Assembly: GCA_016709025.1 (NCBI GenBank) | Contig: JADJEQ010000021.1 | Span: 47,986 to 111,985, forward strand | DNA: 64,000 nt | From: Bacteroidales bacterium | GTDB taxonomy: Bacteria; Bacteroidota; Bacteroidia; Bacteroidales; Lentimicrobiaceae | Direction: 5' to 3' | In this document: in pieces, positions 19,584 through 29,387 of the stretch | Layout of the letters: each line of letters begins with the position of its first letter | Numbering within the stretch: position 1 is the stretch's first letter | Position numbers and translations under genes: made by a program | Notes under the pieces: generated by a model | Seen by the model: the letters and a program-made list of their open reading frames with translations, nothing else | Database searches by the model: none | Told to the model about the DNA's origin: nothing

Positions 19584-19708
19584 CCCCGAGTTGTTTTTTA
19601 GTGATAAATTAACAGATTTTAGTGCTTAATGTTCGGTAAAACAGAAAGTTATAATATGTCACTGGATATCAGGATGAATCGTCGTTTTCTGATATCGGAT
19701 TGTTCTGC

Positions 19709-19716
19709 TATTTTTG
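19709..19716 (+). promoter_or_regulatory. candidate -7 box for the DUF5020 gene
   Basis: TATTTTTG matches TAnnTTTG and lies 31 bases before the ATG at 19747. A T-rich TTTTCTG about 20 bases upstream could serve as a poor -33 element. Confidence 0.45.
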
Positions 19717-19746
19717 CCAACCAATTGAAACTAATCTCCTGAAAAA

Positions 19747-20448
19747 ATGAAAAGAAAATACCTGTTGATTTCATTGTTGATGATCATAACCGGGACATAT
19801 GCCCAGAATATCCAGCTTCACTACGATTTTGGCAAAGACCGTAAATATTTTACAACGACGGTAGAAATGTACAAACCCGATAAATGGGGTTCCACCTTCT
19901 TTTTCATAGATATGGACTACAATGTAGGCGATGTCAAGGGTGTGAGCATGGCCTACTGGGAAATTGCAAGGGGTCTCAACCTCGGGAAAAGTCCCTTTGC
20001 CGCTCACCTGGAATACAATGGAGGTTTTGGTCAGTATTCTACCCCGGTCTATTTCGGCGCCTACCAGATCAACGATTCCTGGCTTGGCGGACTTGAATAC
20101 AATTTTAACAATGCTGAATTTACCCGTGGTTTTACCCTGCAGGTGCTCTATAAATACATCCGCGATAAGCACGACGCCTCTTTTCAGCTGACCGGGGTCT
20201 GGTATCTGCACATGCTGAACAAGAGGCTGACATTCAGTGGTTTCGCTGATTTCTGGCGTGAAGACGGGTATTTCACTGACGGAAATAGCATCACCTTAAC
20301 CAGTTATGTCTTCCAGAGCGAACCGCAGCTATGGTTCAATTTCACCGAAAACATATCCCTGGGTTCTGAACTTGAAATCGACTATAACTTCGCTACAGTA
20401 AAAGGCTTCAGGATAAATCCTACTTTGGGCGCAAAATGGACTTTCTGA
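19747..20448 (+). CDS. DUF5020 family outer-membrane protein, 233 aa
   Basis: Signal peptide MKRKYLLISLLMIITGTYAQ, then IQLHYDFGKDRKYFTTTVEMYKPDKWGSTFFFIDMDY, the family's most conserved stretch. The rest alternates short beta strands (FAAHLEYNGGFGQY, SWLGGLEYNFNN, GFTLQVLYKYI) and ends GAKWTF with a terminal Phe, as expected of a 12-stranded barrel related to Tsx nucleoside channels. Transport of a nucleoside or other small solute is inference from fold likeness. Monocistronic; the downstream spacer holds a dispersed repeat. Confidence 0.88.
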   Translation: MKRKYLLISLLMIITGTYAQNIQLHYDFGKDRKYFTTTVEMYKPDKWGSTFFFIDMDYNVGDVKGVSMAYWEIARGLNLGKSPFAAHLEYNGGFGQYSTPVYFGAYQINDSWLGGLEYNFNNAEFTRGFTLQVLYKYIRDKHDASFQLTGVWYLHMLNKRLTFSGFADFWREDGYFTDGNSITLTSYVFQSEPQLWFNFTENISLGSELEIDYNFATVKGFRINPTLGAKWTF

Positions 20449-20451
20449 CTT

Positions 20452-20665
20452 CAATGTCATTTAGTTAAGGGAAGGGTTTGAAAATAATATAAATATTACC
20501 CAGATTGCCCATTGTATTGGGAGACTAGAAAAGTCGACAGGTTATTTGCGCTTCGACTACGCTCAGCGTGACTTTGTTCTTAATACAAGGTGTTTATCCT
20601 AAATCTCTTGCTTCACCTTTCAAACTGTCATCCTGAGCGTAGTCGAAGGATAGACACTTCGTTAT
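20452..20665 (+). repeat. dispersed repeat element, copy 1
   Basis: Begins CAATGTCATTTAGTTAAGGG, includes CTTCGACTACGCTCAGCGTG (20551-20570) and the inverse GAGCGTAGTCGAAGGATAG (20634-20652), and ends near GACACTTCG. The same parts occur in reverse orientation at 43.9-44.1 kb. The CTTCGACT...AGTCGAAG halves can pair into a large hairpin. It fills the 235-base gap between two convergent genes, where it could also stop transcription. Confidence 0.65.
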
Positions 20666-20683
20666 CACTTCAATAAAGGACTC

Positions 20684-21592
20684 TCATCCACCTATACTCG
20701 CCCTGATCCCGTATTCTGCAAATATCGCAATGGCATTTACCTGGCTGATTTTATCCGGTTCTTTCAGTTTTTCGAATACATCTTCTCTGCCCAGTTTCGC
20801 GTATTTGTGTCTTGCGATGTTGTGGTAGGGGAGCAGATGAACTTCTTTGGTACTGCCTGCCAGTCCGGTGATAAATTCAGCGGTTTGCCGGATATTCTCC
20901 TCAGAGTCGTTTAAGCCTCCAATCAGCGGAATCCGGATGATGATGTCCGCGCCGGTTTCTGCCAAGGCTTTCAGGTTGTGAAGGATCAGATCGTTTCCTG
21001 CGTTTGTCCATTGGTGGTGAAGCACGGGATTCATCAGTTTCAGGTCGTAAAGAAATAGGTCGGTCCGGGCGGCTACTTCGAGGATGGTTTCGGTCTGTAC
21101 ATTTCCTGCGGTGTCCACCGCCCTGTGGATGCCTCTTTTGCCACATTCGTCGAGTAAAGCAATCAGCAGTTCTTTATGCAGCAACGGTTCCCCCCCTGAG
21201 AAAGTGACTCCTCCCCCTGACTGATCAAAGAAAATCCGCTCTTTTTCAATGATATCCATAATTTCATCAACCTGCATCTTTTTTCCTGACATCACAATGG
21301 CTGCGGAAGGGCAGACTTCAGCACATTTACCACACAAAAGGCAAAGCCCGGTATCGGTAACAATCCCTTCCGTTGTAAGTGAAATCGCCTTTTCAGGACA
21401 GGCTTCCACACAGCTTCCACATCTGATGCATTTGGCCTGTGTATACATCTTTTCCGCTTTGCCCGAAATACTTTCAGGATTGTGGCACCAGGCGCAATGC
21501 AGGTTACAGCCCTTGAAAAATACGACCACCCGTATCCCCGGCCCATCGTTGATCGCGTAACGTTTGATATCGAAAATCAGGCTATCGGTCAT
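20684..21592 (-). CDS. glycyl-radical enzyme activase (radical SAM), 302 aa
   Basis: Uses a [4Fe-4S] cluster and S-adenosylmethionine to abstract a hydrogen from the glycine of its partner enzyme. The radical SAM motif CxxxCxxC is Cys29, Cys33 and Cys36 in FKGCNLHCAWCHNP. Two ferredoxin-type clusters follow: CIRCGSCVEACP (from Cys55) and CLLCGKCAEVCP (from Cys84). FSGGEPLLH binds SAM. Extra clusters mark the PFL-activase-like group that serves enzymes such as hydroxyproline or glycerol dehydratase. The likely partner is the glycyl-radical enzyme upstream on the same strand, but 548 bases of low-complexity DNA separate them, so this gene may have its own promoter. Confidence 0.93.
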   Translation of the reverse strand: MTDSLIFDIKRYAINDGPGIRVVVFFKGCNLHCAWCHNPESISGKAEKMYTQAKCIRCGSCVEACPEKAISLTTEGIVTDTGLCLLCGKCAEVCPSAAIVMSGKKMQVDEIMDIIEKERIFFDQSGGGVTFSGGEPLLHKELLIALLDECGKRGIHRAVDTAGNVQTETILEVAARTDLFLYDLKLMNPVLHHQWTNAGNDLILHNLKALAETGADIIIRIPLIGGLNDSEENIRQTAEFITGLAGSTKEVHLLPYHNIARHKYAKLGREDVFEKLKEPDKISQVNAIAIFAEYGIRASIGG

Positions 21593-22140
21593 CTGAAGTA
21601 AGAAGTAAGAAGTAAGAAGTAAGAAGTAGTTAGTATGTAGTAATTAGTTTTCGTTCTTTCAAGGTTGGTTGTTCAAATACAGCAATATAAGCAGTTAATT
21701 AGCAGATTAGCAAATTAGCAAATTAGCTAATTATCTGATCCGGGTTCCTTTCAAGGTTAGTTGTTCATTTACAGCTACATAAGTAGTCAATTAGCAGAAT
21801 AGTTAATTAGCAAATTAGTTATCCGCGATTAGCAATCCACGAATCCGCCAAACTCTATATTCCATCATTCCAACTTTCCATCATTCCACTATTCCAATCC
21901 GAGACGCGAGCATCGCGTCTTTACTCACCATGATAATTGTCATTCCAATATTCCAATATTCCATCTTTCCATCATTCCATTGTTCAATCATTCCATCATT
22001 CCATTTTAACTCCATTCAACCCATCCTCTCCAATGCCCATCAGCTAATCAGCTAATCAGCAAATTTGCTAATCCAAAAACCGCAATCCATAATTGTATGC
22101 CCGTCCCTCGTCCCCCGTCCTTCGTCCCTTCTTTCCGAAA
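21593..22140. repeat. low-complexity spacer between activase and glycyl-radical enzyme
   Basis: Made of short repeats: four copies of AGAAGTA at 21597-21628, TTAGCAAATTAGC words at 21700-21830, and TTCCATCATTCCA words at 21860-22010. A perfect 8-bp hairpin, AGACGCGA / TCGCGTCT with a GCA loop, lies at 21902-21920. No gene is seen on either strand. Confidence 0.7.
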
Positions 22141-24603
22141 TCAAAAGGAATCATTCTCCGTCCTTTCAATCACCTCCTGCTGCAGGTCGGCATTCATATC
22201 GTTGAAATAATCGCTGTACCCCGCCATCCTTACAAGCAGATCCCTGTAATCTTCCGGGCACGACTGGGCTGCATGCAGTGTTGCAGTATCCACCACATTA
22301 AACTGAATATGATGTCCGCCAAGGGTAAAATAACTCCGGATCAACTGCCCCAGTTTTTTTATATCCTCCTCTTTTCGCATCAGGCTGGGTAAAAACCGCT
22401 GATTGAGCAGGGTTCCGCCGGATTTCACATGGTCGAGTTTTGTGAGCGATTTCACAACTGCTGAAGGCCCGCGTGTATCAGCCCCATGCGAAGGGGAAGT
22501 ACCATCAGAAATGGATTTCCCGGCCAGGCGTCCGTTGGGTGAGGCCCCCATTACTTTGCCGAAATATACGTGGCAGGTGGTTGAAAGCATATTCAAATGA
22601 TATTTTCCCCCTGGCTTGATGTTGGGCTTGCCGTCGATGGTGTCAACAAGATCGTCGTATACCTTCACCGCGATGGAATCGGCATAGTCATCGTCATTTC
22701 CGAAAAAAGGCGTCCGGTTGATGATGGTCTGGCGAAGCAGCTCTTCTCCTTCAAAGTTTTTCAGGATGGCGGCCAGCACTCTTTCCATGCTGAATGTTTT
22801 ATGCTCAAAAACATGTTTTTTCAATGCGGCCAGGCTATCGGTAACCGTTCCCAGGCCACAGCACTGAATGTAGCTGGTGTTGTATCGCGGCCCTGCATCG
22901 TAGTAATCGCGGCCTTTGCTGATGCAATCATCAATAACCACCGACAGAAAAGGCGCCGGCGCATATTTGGCAAACATCCGGTCGATGTAATTACTGACAC
23001 GCATTTTCTGATCTACTACAAACCTGAGTTGCTTCAGGAAAGCTTCATAAAGCGCCTCATAGGTTTTGAAATTAACCGGATCACCGGTCTGTATTCCGGC
23101 CATTTTCCCCGTTACCGGATCAATGCCGTTGTTCAGGGTAATCTCAAGAATTTTGGGTACGTTCAAATAACCCGTCAGCAGATATGCTTCCTTGCCGAAA
23201 GCACCCACTTCTATGCACCCGCTGCAACCTCCTTCACGCGCATCCTGCAGGGATTTCCCCTGACGTAACATTTCCTGAATGTAAATATCCGGGTTGAAAA
23301 CCGAAGGATATCCATGCCCCTGACGGATCACACGGGCTGCGGCATGCAGGAATTTATCCGGTGTTTTGGCACTGATGTGCACCGAATTGCCCGGTTGCAG
23401 AATGTGCAGTTCCTCAATCACCTCCAGCATGATGTACGAAACCTCACTCGTTCCGTCACTGCCATCGCTCTTCAGCCCGCCGAGGTTGATGTTTGTAAAA
23501 TCATTGTAGGTGCCGCTTTCACGTGCGGTAATTCCAACCTTGGGTGGGGCGGGATGATTGTTTACCTTGATCCAGAAGCAGGAGATCAGTTCTTTGGCTT
23601 CATCCCGAGTGAGCGTTCCCTCCCTGATTTCCTTTTCATAAAAAGGAGCAAGGTGCTGATCGAAATGACCGGGATTCATCGCATCCCATCCATTCAGTTC
23701 GGTAATGGTTCCCAGGTGGACAAACCAGTACATCTGTATGGCTTCCCAAAGGTTGCGCGGCGCATTGGCCGGAACCCAACGGCAAACCCCGGCGATTCTG
23801 AGTAGTTCGGCTGCCCTTTTGGGATCACACTCTGCTTCTGCAAGCTTTTCAGCGAGGTCAGCATGCCGTTCGGCAAAAACGATGACGGCATCGCACGAAA
23901 TAGCCATAGCCTTCCACTGCTCAGCCTTATCCGTAGCCTCCGGATCGTTCAGGTAATCCAGTGCGGCAAGATGGACGGAAATCTCCCGTTTAAAATCAAG
24001 CATTCCTTTCCGGTAGATCTTTCCGTCGAGGCTGGTATGCCCGGGCGCCCGCTGCTCCATAAACTCGGTAAACAGACCGGCTTCATAGGCCGCCCGCCAT
24101 TCATCGGGAACGTGACTGAAAATTCTTTCACGTTGTGTTTTCCCCTGCCAGTAGGGGATAACTTCCTGTTCATACCGATCGATGTCAGCCTGGCTGATGG
24201 TATAACGCTGCATCTCCCTGGTGTTCAGCACATGGAAATCTTCCACACTGTGACAGGTGAGTTCCGGAAAGGTGGGAACACATTTCGGCGCAGGCCCCCG
24301 CTCACCGGCAATCAATTCACCTTCGCCCAGGTAAATTGTTTTTCTTTTGCAGTGATCCAGAAAATTGAGGGCACGCAAAACGGGGATGGAAAATTTACCG
24401 TAGTTCTCCTTATAAAATGCCGTTTCGTGCAAGGCTCTTTCGATCGACAGCGAAGGTTCGGTTTCAAAACTCAGTTTGCGGAGCTTCTGAACCCGCTCAT
24501 TCATTCCCGGCCCGATTTCACTCATTCCGGGATTGTAAAAATTTCCTTCCGTTGCTGCCATTCTTTCGGGCGTATCGGTATGGGTCTCTATCTTTTCAAA
24601 CAT
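22141..24603 (-). CDS. hypD: glycyl-radical enzyme, trans-4-hydroxy-L-proline dehydratase-like, 820 aa
   Basis: Pyruvate-formate-lyase superfamily enzyme of strict anaerobes. The active-site CxE is Cys463-Ile-Glu465 in GCSGCIEVGAFGKEAYLLTGY, and the radical glycine is Gly795 in LVRMAGYSDYFND. The Cys-loop wording (SGCxEVGAFGxEAYxLTGY) and the glycine loop match HypD, which dehydrates trans-4-hydroxy-L-proline to pyrroline-5-carboxylate, more than glycerol or propanediol dehydratases (GCVEPQ). About 30 residues precede the usual start MNERVQKLRK, so translation might begin at that inner ATG. No ProC reductase lies beside it, though one often does. Its activase is downstream on the same strand. 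Substrate assignment is by motif only. Confidence 0.78.
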   Translation of the reverse strand: MFEKIETHTDTPERMAATEGNFYNPGMSEIGPGMNERVQKLRKLSFETEPSLSIERALHETAFYKENYGKFSIPVLRALNFLDHCKRKTIYLGEGELIAGERGPAPKCVPTFPELTCHSVEDFHVLNTREMQRYTISQADIDRYEQEVIPYWQGKTQRERIFSHVPDEWRAAYEAGLFTEFMEQRAPGHTSLDGKIYRKGMLDFKREISVHLAALDYLNDPEATDKAEQWKAMAISCDAVIVFAERHADLAEKLAEAECDPKRAAELLRIAGVCRWVPANAPRNLWEAIQMYWFVHLGTITELNGWDAMNPGHFDQHLAPFYEKEIREGTLTRDEAKELISCFWIKVNNHPAPPKVGITARESGTYNDFTNINLGGLKSDGSDGTSEVSYIMLEVIEELHILQPGNSVHISAKTPDKFLHAAARVIRQGHGYPSVFNPDIYIQEMLRQGKSLQDAREGGCSGCIEVGAFGKEAYLLTGYLNVPKILEITLNNGIDPVTGKMAGIQTGDPVNFKTYEALYEAFLKQLRFVVDQKMRVSNYIDRMFAKYAPAPFLSVVIDDCISKGRDYYDAGPRYNTSYIQCCGLGTVTDSLAALKKHVFEHKTFSMERVLAAILKNFEGEELLRQTIINRTPFFGNDDDYADSIAVKVYDDLVDTIDGKPNIKPGGKYHLNMLSTTCHVYFGKVMGASPNGRLAGKSISDGTSPSHGADTRGPSAVVKSLTKLDHVKSGGTLLNQRFLPSLMRKEEDIKKLGQLIRSYFTLGGHHIQFNVVDTATLHAAQSCPEDYRDLLVRMAGYSDYFNDMNADLQQEVIERTENDSF

Positions 24604-25268
24604 GGAATCTTTCTTTATGGTTCTAAACGAAATAAATCAACATGCAACCTTAAACGACCGCAGGCCGGAGCCCACGAATCATTCACCACCAGTAGGATGA
24701 AGGCTTGTCAGAATAAATCTAATTGTAGAACATCAGGCACTCGAACAAGCGTCTGTAGGTTTTGATCAGGGTAGGAATAAAAATGGTTGTTTCCATAAAA
24801 CCAAAAGAGGATGAAATCAATAAACAACTTGAAAATTAGCATCCTGAGTACAAAAGTAAATCAAATATTTTGCTGCCGCGAAGGTTGGACAATATTTAGA
24901 ATCCGTTTAAATAACAACAAAATTCCATCCCATGAATGCTGTTTTCAAACGACAGTTCTTCTGTTTCCTTATAAGAGCCGGTGTTTTACCCATATTTATA
25001 TTGTCTGATTTTAGTTTTCCAACAACAATGGCATACCGGAATTCATAGAAAAAGTGACTACTTTTGGGCGCCCGGACAGCATGTCAGTTTGTACAGCAGC
25101 ACGTTGCGGAATTTTTAATTCAGGGATGCAAGCGGAACAGTTTTTCACGGACAAACAGGCCTCAATTTCCAGCGAAAACACAGGTTTATTGGATGAAATA
25201 AAAGTGCTGATCCGTTTTCTGTTTGAAAAATGATTCAATGGATTTTGTAATCAGGTAATGAACCATTT
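24604..25268. other. intergenic, no supported gene
   Basis: 665 bases between divergent genes. A plus-strand frame ending at the TGA at 25230 encodes a soluble-looking 50-residue peptide from an ATG at 25081 (MSVCTAARCGIFNSG...LIRFLFEK) and stays open further upstream without a start. It could be the tail of a decayed gene. The minus-strand frame at 25011-25238 is not convincing. No promoter box of the TAnnTTTG form was found for the GH97 gene. Confidence 0.35.
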
Positions 25269-27260
25269 ATGATTAAAAAGATCTTTTTTCTGACACTGTT
25301 GGTTTTCAGCCTCCCTGTTGCTCAAAAAGTATTGGCAGGGAATTATAAGCTGGAGTCGCCTGATAAAAACATGGTTCTGAATGTTACAACAGGGGATTCA
25401 CTGGTTTGGTCGGTCAGATATAAGGATAAACCGGTTATTGGCAGAACCGGCATCGCGCTGGATATTGCCGGTTTTCCCGGATGCGGCAGGGTATTTAAAA
25501 ATGAAAAGGCTGCAATAACTTCTGAATCTGTTGATTTAGTGGCGGTTGTCCCCAATAAGGACCGTAACATCAGGGATGAATACAACCAGTTGACACTCAG
25601 GTTCCGGGATGGTTTCTCTGTTGAATTCCGTGCCTATGATGAAGGGGTTGCGTACCGTTTTACGACAGCGCTTAAGTCAGATGTGAAAGTAAACGATGAG
25701 CAGTTGAACCTGTGTTTTCCCCGGGGAACCACGGCCCTCTTCCCGCAGGAAAAAAGCATGTATTCCCACTGTGAACGAGCCTATCTCCACATATCTCTCG
25801 ATACTATTGCTACCGGATCTTTCTGTTCATTACCGGTACTTTTTTCAACAGCCGATTCTGTGCGAATTTTGTTTTCGGAAGCTGATCTTTACGATTATCC
25901 GGGTCTTTTCCTGAAAGGTGGGACCGGGGGGATGATGCAGTCCGCTTTTCCAAAATATGTTCTCAGGGCTGTTCCAGCTGAAAAAGGAGCAGACAGAAAT
26001 GAAATCATAGAAAGGGAGGCTGATTACATCGCTGCAACTTCAGGAACCAGAAGCTATCCCTGGCGGATATTTATTATTACCGGCGACGACAGGGCCCTGG
26101 TGGAAAGCAACCTGGTGTTCAAATTGTCAAGGCCGCTGAAACTGGCCGAAACCTCCTGGATTAAGCCCGGAAAAGTGGCCTGGGACTGGTACAATGCAAA
26201 TATCCTGACAGGGGTTGATTTTAAATCCGGGATCAATACGGAGACCTACAAGTATTACATTGATTTTGCATCTGCCTATGGTCTTGAGTACATCATTCTT
26301 GATGAGGGCTGGTCGTTGTCAACAACGAGGATCCTGGCATCCAACCCGGATATTGATATACAGGAACTGGTAAATTATGGGAAATCAAAGAATGTAGGAA
26401 TTATTCTCTGGATGCTCTGGCATCCGCTTGACGGGAATGAGGAGCAAATCCTCAAAACCTACCACGACTGGGGCATAAAGGGAATAAAGGTTGATTTTAT
26501 GCAAAGATCAGATCAGTATATGGTTAATTCATATGCGCGAATAGCGGAGGTTGCCGCAAAATATCAGTTGCTGGTCGATTTTCACGGGGCATTCAAACCT
26601 TCAGGTCTTAGCCGGGCGTATCCAAATGTATTGACTCACGAAGGTGTCAGGGGAAATGAAAATAATAAGTGGAGCGAATATGCAAGCCCCGAACACAATG
26701 TTTCACTGCCTTTTACCAGGATGGTGGCCGGGCCTATGGATTATACCCCCGGCGCAATGCGCAATGCACAGAAGAAGGATTTTGGGATAAGCTTTAACAA
26801 TCCGATGAGTATGGGCACCCGATGCCATCAGGTTGCAATGTATGTGGTTTATGAAAGCCCGCTTCAGATGCTTTGCGATTCTCCGTCATTGTACTACAGG
26901 GAAAACGAAACCACTGATTTTATCTCCCGGATACCTTCTGTCTGGGATGAAACCATTGTACTCAAAGCTAAAGTTGGTGATTATATTGTGATTGCCAGGC
27001 GAAAGGACGATCAGTGGTTTATCGGTGCCATGACGGACTGGTCTCCCCGGAAACTGGAGATAGATCTTTCATTTTTGCCTGAATCGGCCTTTCTGATGGA
27101 GGTTATGAAAGACGGGCTGAATGCCGGTAAAAATGCAAATGATTACAAACATGATAAAATGGAAGTTAATAACCGTTCTGTGATTACGCTTGATCTGGCG
27201 CCCGGAGGAGGTTGGGCAGCCATACTGAACGTCACTGACACGGGAAGCGAACATAAGTGA
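25269..27260 (+). CDS. GH97 alpha-glycosidase, 663 aa
   Basis: Exported glycosidase (signal peptide of about 23 residues, QKVLAGNY). GH97 architecture: an N-terminal beta-sandwich beginning KLESPDKNMVLNV, then a (beta/alpha)8 barrel with AWDWYNANILTGVDFKSGINTETYKYYIDFA, YIILDEGWS, KGIKVDFMQRSDQ and LVDFHGAFKPSGLSRAYPNVLTHEGVRGNE, and a C-terminal sandwich. The Asp of IKVDFM sits where retaining members have their nucleophile, while SusB-like inverting members use Glu bases, so a retaining alpha-galactosidase/glucosidase type is suggested but not proven. The family usually belongs to polysaccharide-utilisation loci, yet no SusC/D pair lies nearby. Transketolase follows after 70 bases. Confidence 0.9.
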   Translation: MIKKIFFLTLLVFSLPVAQKVLAGNYKLESPDKNMVLNVTTGDSLVWSVRYKDKPVIGRTGIALDIAGFPGCGRVFKNEKAAITSESVDLVAVVPNKDRNIRDEYNQLTLRFRDGFSVEFRAYDEGVAYRFTTALKSDVKVNDEQLNLCFPRGTTALFPQEKSMYSHCERAYLHISLDTIATGSFCSLPVLFSTADSVRILFSEADLYDYPGLFLKGGTGGMMQSAFPKYVLRAVPAEKGADRNEIIEREADYIAATSGTRSYPWRIFIITGDDRALVESNLVFKLSRPLKLAETSWIKPGKVAWDWYNANILTGVDFKSGINTETYKYYIDFASAYGLEYIILDEGWSLSTTRILASNPDIDIQELVNYGKSKNVGIILWMLWHPLDGNEEQILKTYHDWGIKGIKVDFMQRSDQYMVNSYARIAEVAAKYQLLVDFHGAFKPSGLSRAYPNVLTHEGVRGNENNKWSEYASPEHNVSLPFTRMVAGPMDYTPGAMRNAQKKDFGISFNNPMSMGTRCHQVAMYVVYESPLQMLCDSPSLYYRENETTDFISRIPSVWDETIVLKAKVGDYIVIARRKDDQWFIGAMTDWSPRKLEIDLSFLPESAFLMEVMKDGLNAGKNANDYKHDKMEVNNRSVITLDLAPGGGWAAILNVTDTGSEHK

Positions 27261-27330
27261 TGCCCGGATTGACATGAATTTGAATAATGCTGATTTAAAA
27301 TATTCCAATTAACTGATTAACAATTACTTC

Positions 27331-29373
27331 ATGAAAAAAGATATTACCAGTCTGGCTGCCGACAACATTCGTATACTGGCCGCATCAATGGTTGAAAAAG
27401 CAAAATCAGGACATCCGGGTGGAGCCATGGGTGGAGCCGATTTCATCCATATCCTCTTCACTGAATTTCTGAGGTACGACCCGAAGGATATGAACTGGCA
27501 CATGCGCGACCGCTTCTTCCTCGATCCCGGGCATATGTCGCCGATGTTGTATTCGGTTTTGAGCCTGTCTGGTAAGTATTCAATTGATGACCTGAAAAAC
27601 TTCAGGCAATGGGGAAGTTGCACACCCGGCCATCCGGAGCTCGACAAGGATCGCGGAATCGAGAACACCTCAGGCCCTTTGGGACAAGGTCACACCATGG
27701 CCGTAGGTGCTGCCATCGCCGAACGCTTTCTTTGTGCCCGTTTTGGTGAATGGATGTCACACAAAACATTCGCCTACATCTCCGACGGCGGCGTTCAGGA
27801 AGAGATTTCGCAATCAGCAGGCCGCATTGCCGGTTTTCTTGGCCTCAGCAATCTGATCATGTTCTACGATTCCAACGATATTCAGTTATCCACAGAAACC
27901 AGTGTCGTTACACAAGAGAATACTGCTCTCAAATACGAAGCCTGGGGCTGGAATGTGATGACCATCAACGGAAACGATGCAGGTGAAATCCGTGCAGCAC
28001 TCAAAAGTGCAATTTCCGCTGAGGGAAAACCAACCCTCATTATCGGAAAAACCATTATGGGAAAGGGTGTTCTCAAAGCCGATGGAAGCAGTTTTGAACG
28101 CAACTGTGCTACCCACGGTATGCCGCTGGGAGAATGCGGAGCCTCCTATGAAAAGACAATTGAAAGCCTGGGCGGCAATCCGGATGATCCGTTTGCCGTT
28201 TTTCCCGAAGTTGCTGAATTGTACCGGAATTCAATTGCCCGTATTGAAAAAGAGGCTGAAGTAAGGAAGGCTTTACAGTCGGATTGGGAGAATGAAAATC
28301 CTGAATTGGCCGACAAATTGAAACAGTTCTTTTCGGGGCAATGTCCAACGCTTGATTTTTCATCCATTGTTCAGAAAGAAGGAATTGCAAGCCGGGCTGC
28401 TTCTTCTGCTGTATTGTCCTACCTCGCGCAGAATGTGGAAAACATGATCGTTTCTTCAGCCGATCTTGCCAACAGCGACAAAACCGACGGATTCCTGAAA
28501 TATACAAGGCCATTTGCAAAAAATGATTTTGGGGGAGCTTTCCTGCAGGCTGGTGTGAGTGAGCTCACCATGGCTGCCATCTGCAGCGGTATTGCCCTGC
28601 ACGGTGGAGTCTGGGCGGCCTGCGCCACCTTCTTTGTATTCAGTGATTATATGAAACCTGCCATCCGGCTTGCTGCGCTGATGGGACTTCCGGTAAAATT
28701 CATCTGGTCACACGATGCCTTCAGGGTGGGTGAGGATGGGCCTACCCATCAGCCGGTTGAACAGGAAGCACAAATCCGGTTGCTCGAACAGTTGAAAAAT
28801 CACCACGGGGAAATGAGCCTGCTGGCCCTTCGCCCTGCCGATGCTGCCGAAACTACCGTTGCATGGGAAATGGCTATGAAGAATACCAGCACTCCGACTG
28901 CCCTGATATTTTCAAGGCAAAACATCAAAGACCTTCCGGCTGCTGAAGGATTGTCAAAATATGAATCAGCCATTCAGGCCCGCCGGGGTGCCTATGTTGT
29001 AATGGATTGCCAGGCTAAACCCGATGTAGTGCTGGTGGCAAGCGGCTCGGAAGTTTCAACCCTGGTTGATGGGGCTGCACTGCTGAAGTCTGAAAAGAAC
29101 CTAAATGTAAGGGTCGTTTCCGTTATTTCTGAAGGACTCTTCCGTCAGCAGGATAAGCAGTACCAGCTTCAGGTAATTCCTGCTGGTCTTCCTGTTTTTG
29201 GCCTTACAGCCGGGTTGCCGGTTACTTTGGCCGGCCTGGTTGGTAACAAGGGCAAAATATGGGGACTCGACCATTTCGGATATTCAGCACCGGCAAAAGT
29301 TCTGGACGAAAAGTTCGGCTTCACCGCACAGAATGTGTATCAACAGGTTCTTGACCTGCTGGCTGAAATATAA
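27331..29373 (+). CDS. tkt: transketolase, 680 aa
   Basis: Thiamine-diphosphate enzyme of the pentose phosphate pathway that transfers two-carbon ketol units. The N-terminal half has VEKAKSGHPGGAMGGADF, DRFFLDPGHMSPMLYSVL, NTSGPLGQGHTMAVGAAIAE and the diphosphate-binding ISDGGVQEE...NLIMFYDSNDIQ. The middle domain has FGGAFLQAGVSELTMAAICSGIAL with the catalytic Glu, and SHDAFRVGEDGPTHQPVEQ. The C-terminal domain has GSEVSTLVDGA and LDHFGYSAPAKVL. This is a full-length single-chain enzyme. It starts 70 bases after the GH97 gene and is convergent with the methyltransferase (14 bases between stops). Confidence 0.96.
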   Translation: MKKDITSLAADNIRILAASMVEKAKSGHPGGAMGGADFIHILFTEFLRYDPKDMNWHMRDRFFLDPGHMSPMLYSVLSLSGKYSIDDLKNFRQWGSCTPGHPELDKDRGIENTSGPLGQGHTMAVGAAIAERFLCARFGEWMSHKTFAYISDGGVQEEISQSAGRIAGFLGLSNLIMFYDSNDIQLSTETSVVTQENTALKYEAWGWNVMTINGNDAGEIRAALKSAISAEGKPTLIIGKTIMGKGVLKADGSSFERNCATHGMPLGECGASYEKTIESLGGNPDDPFAVFPEVAELYRNSIARIEKEAEVRKALQSDWENENPELADKLKQFFSGQCPTLDFSSIVQKEGIASRAASSAVLSYLAQNVENMIVSSADLANSDKTDGFLKYTRPFAKNDFGGAFLQAGVSELTMAAICSGIALHGGVWAACATFFVFSDYMKPAIRLAALMGLPVKFIWSHDAFRVGEDGPTHQPVEQEAQIRLLEQLKNHHGEMSLLALRPADAAETTVAWEMAMKNTSTPTALIFSRQNIKDLPAAEGLSKYESAIQARRGAYVVMDCQAKPDVVLVASGSEVSTLVDGAALLKSEKNLNVRVVSVISEGLFRQQDKQYQLQVIPAGLPVFGLTAGLPVTLAGLVGNKGKIWGLDHFGYSAPAKVLDEKFGFTAQNVYQQVLDLLAEI

Positions 29374-29387
29374 GCGGGATACAACGC

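Noticed and set aside
25011..25238. 75-aa minus-strand frame before the GH97 gene
   Set aside because: Unrecognised and in competition with a plus-strand open stretch; neither has a clear start or promoter.
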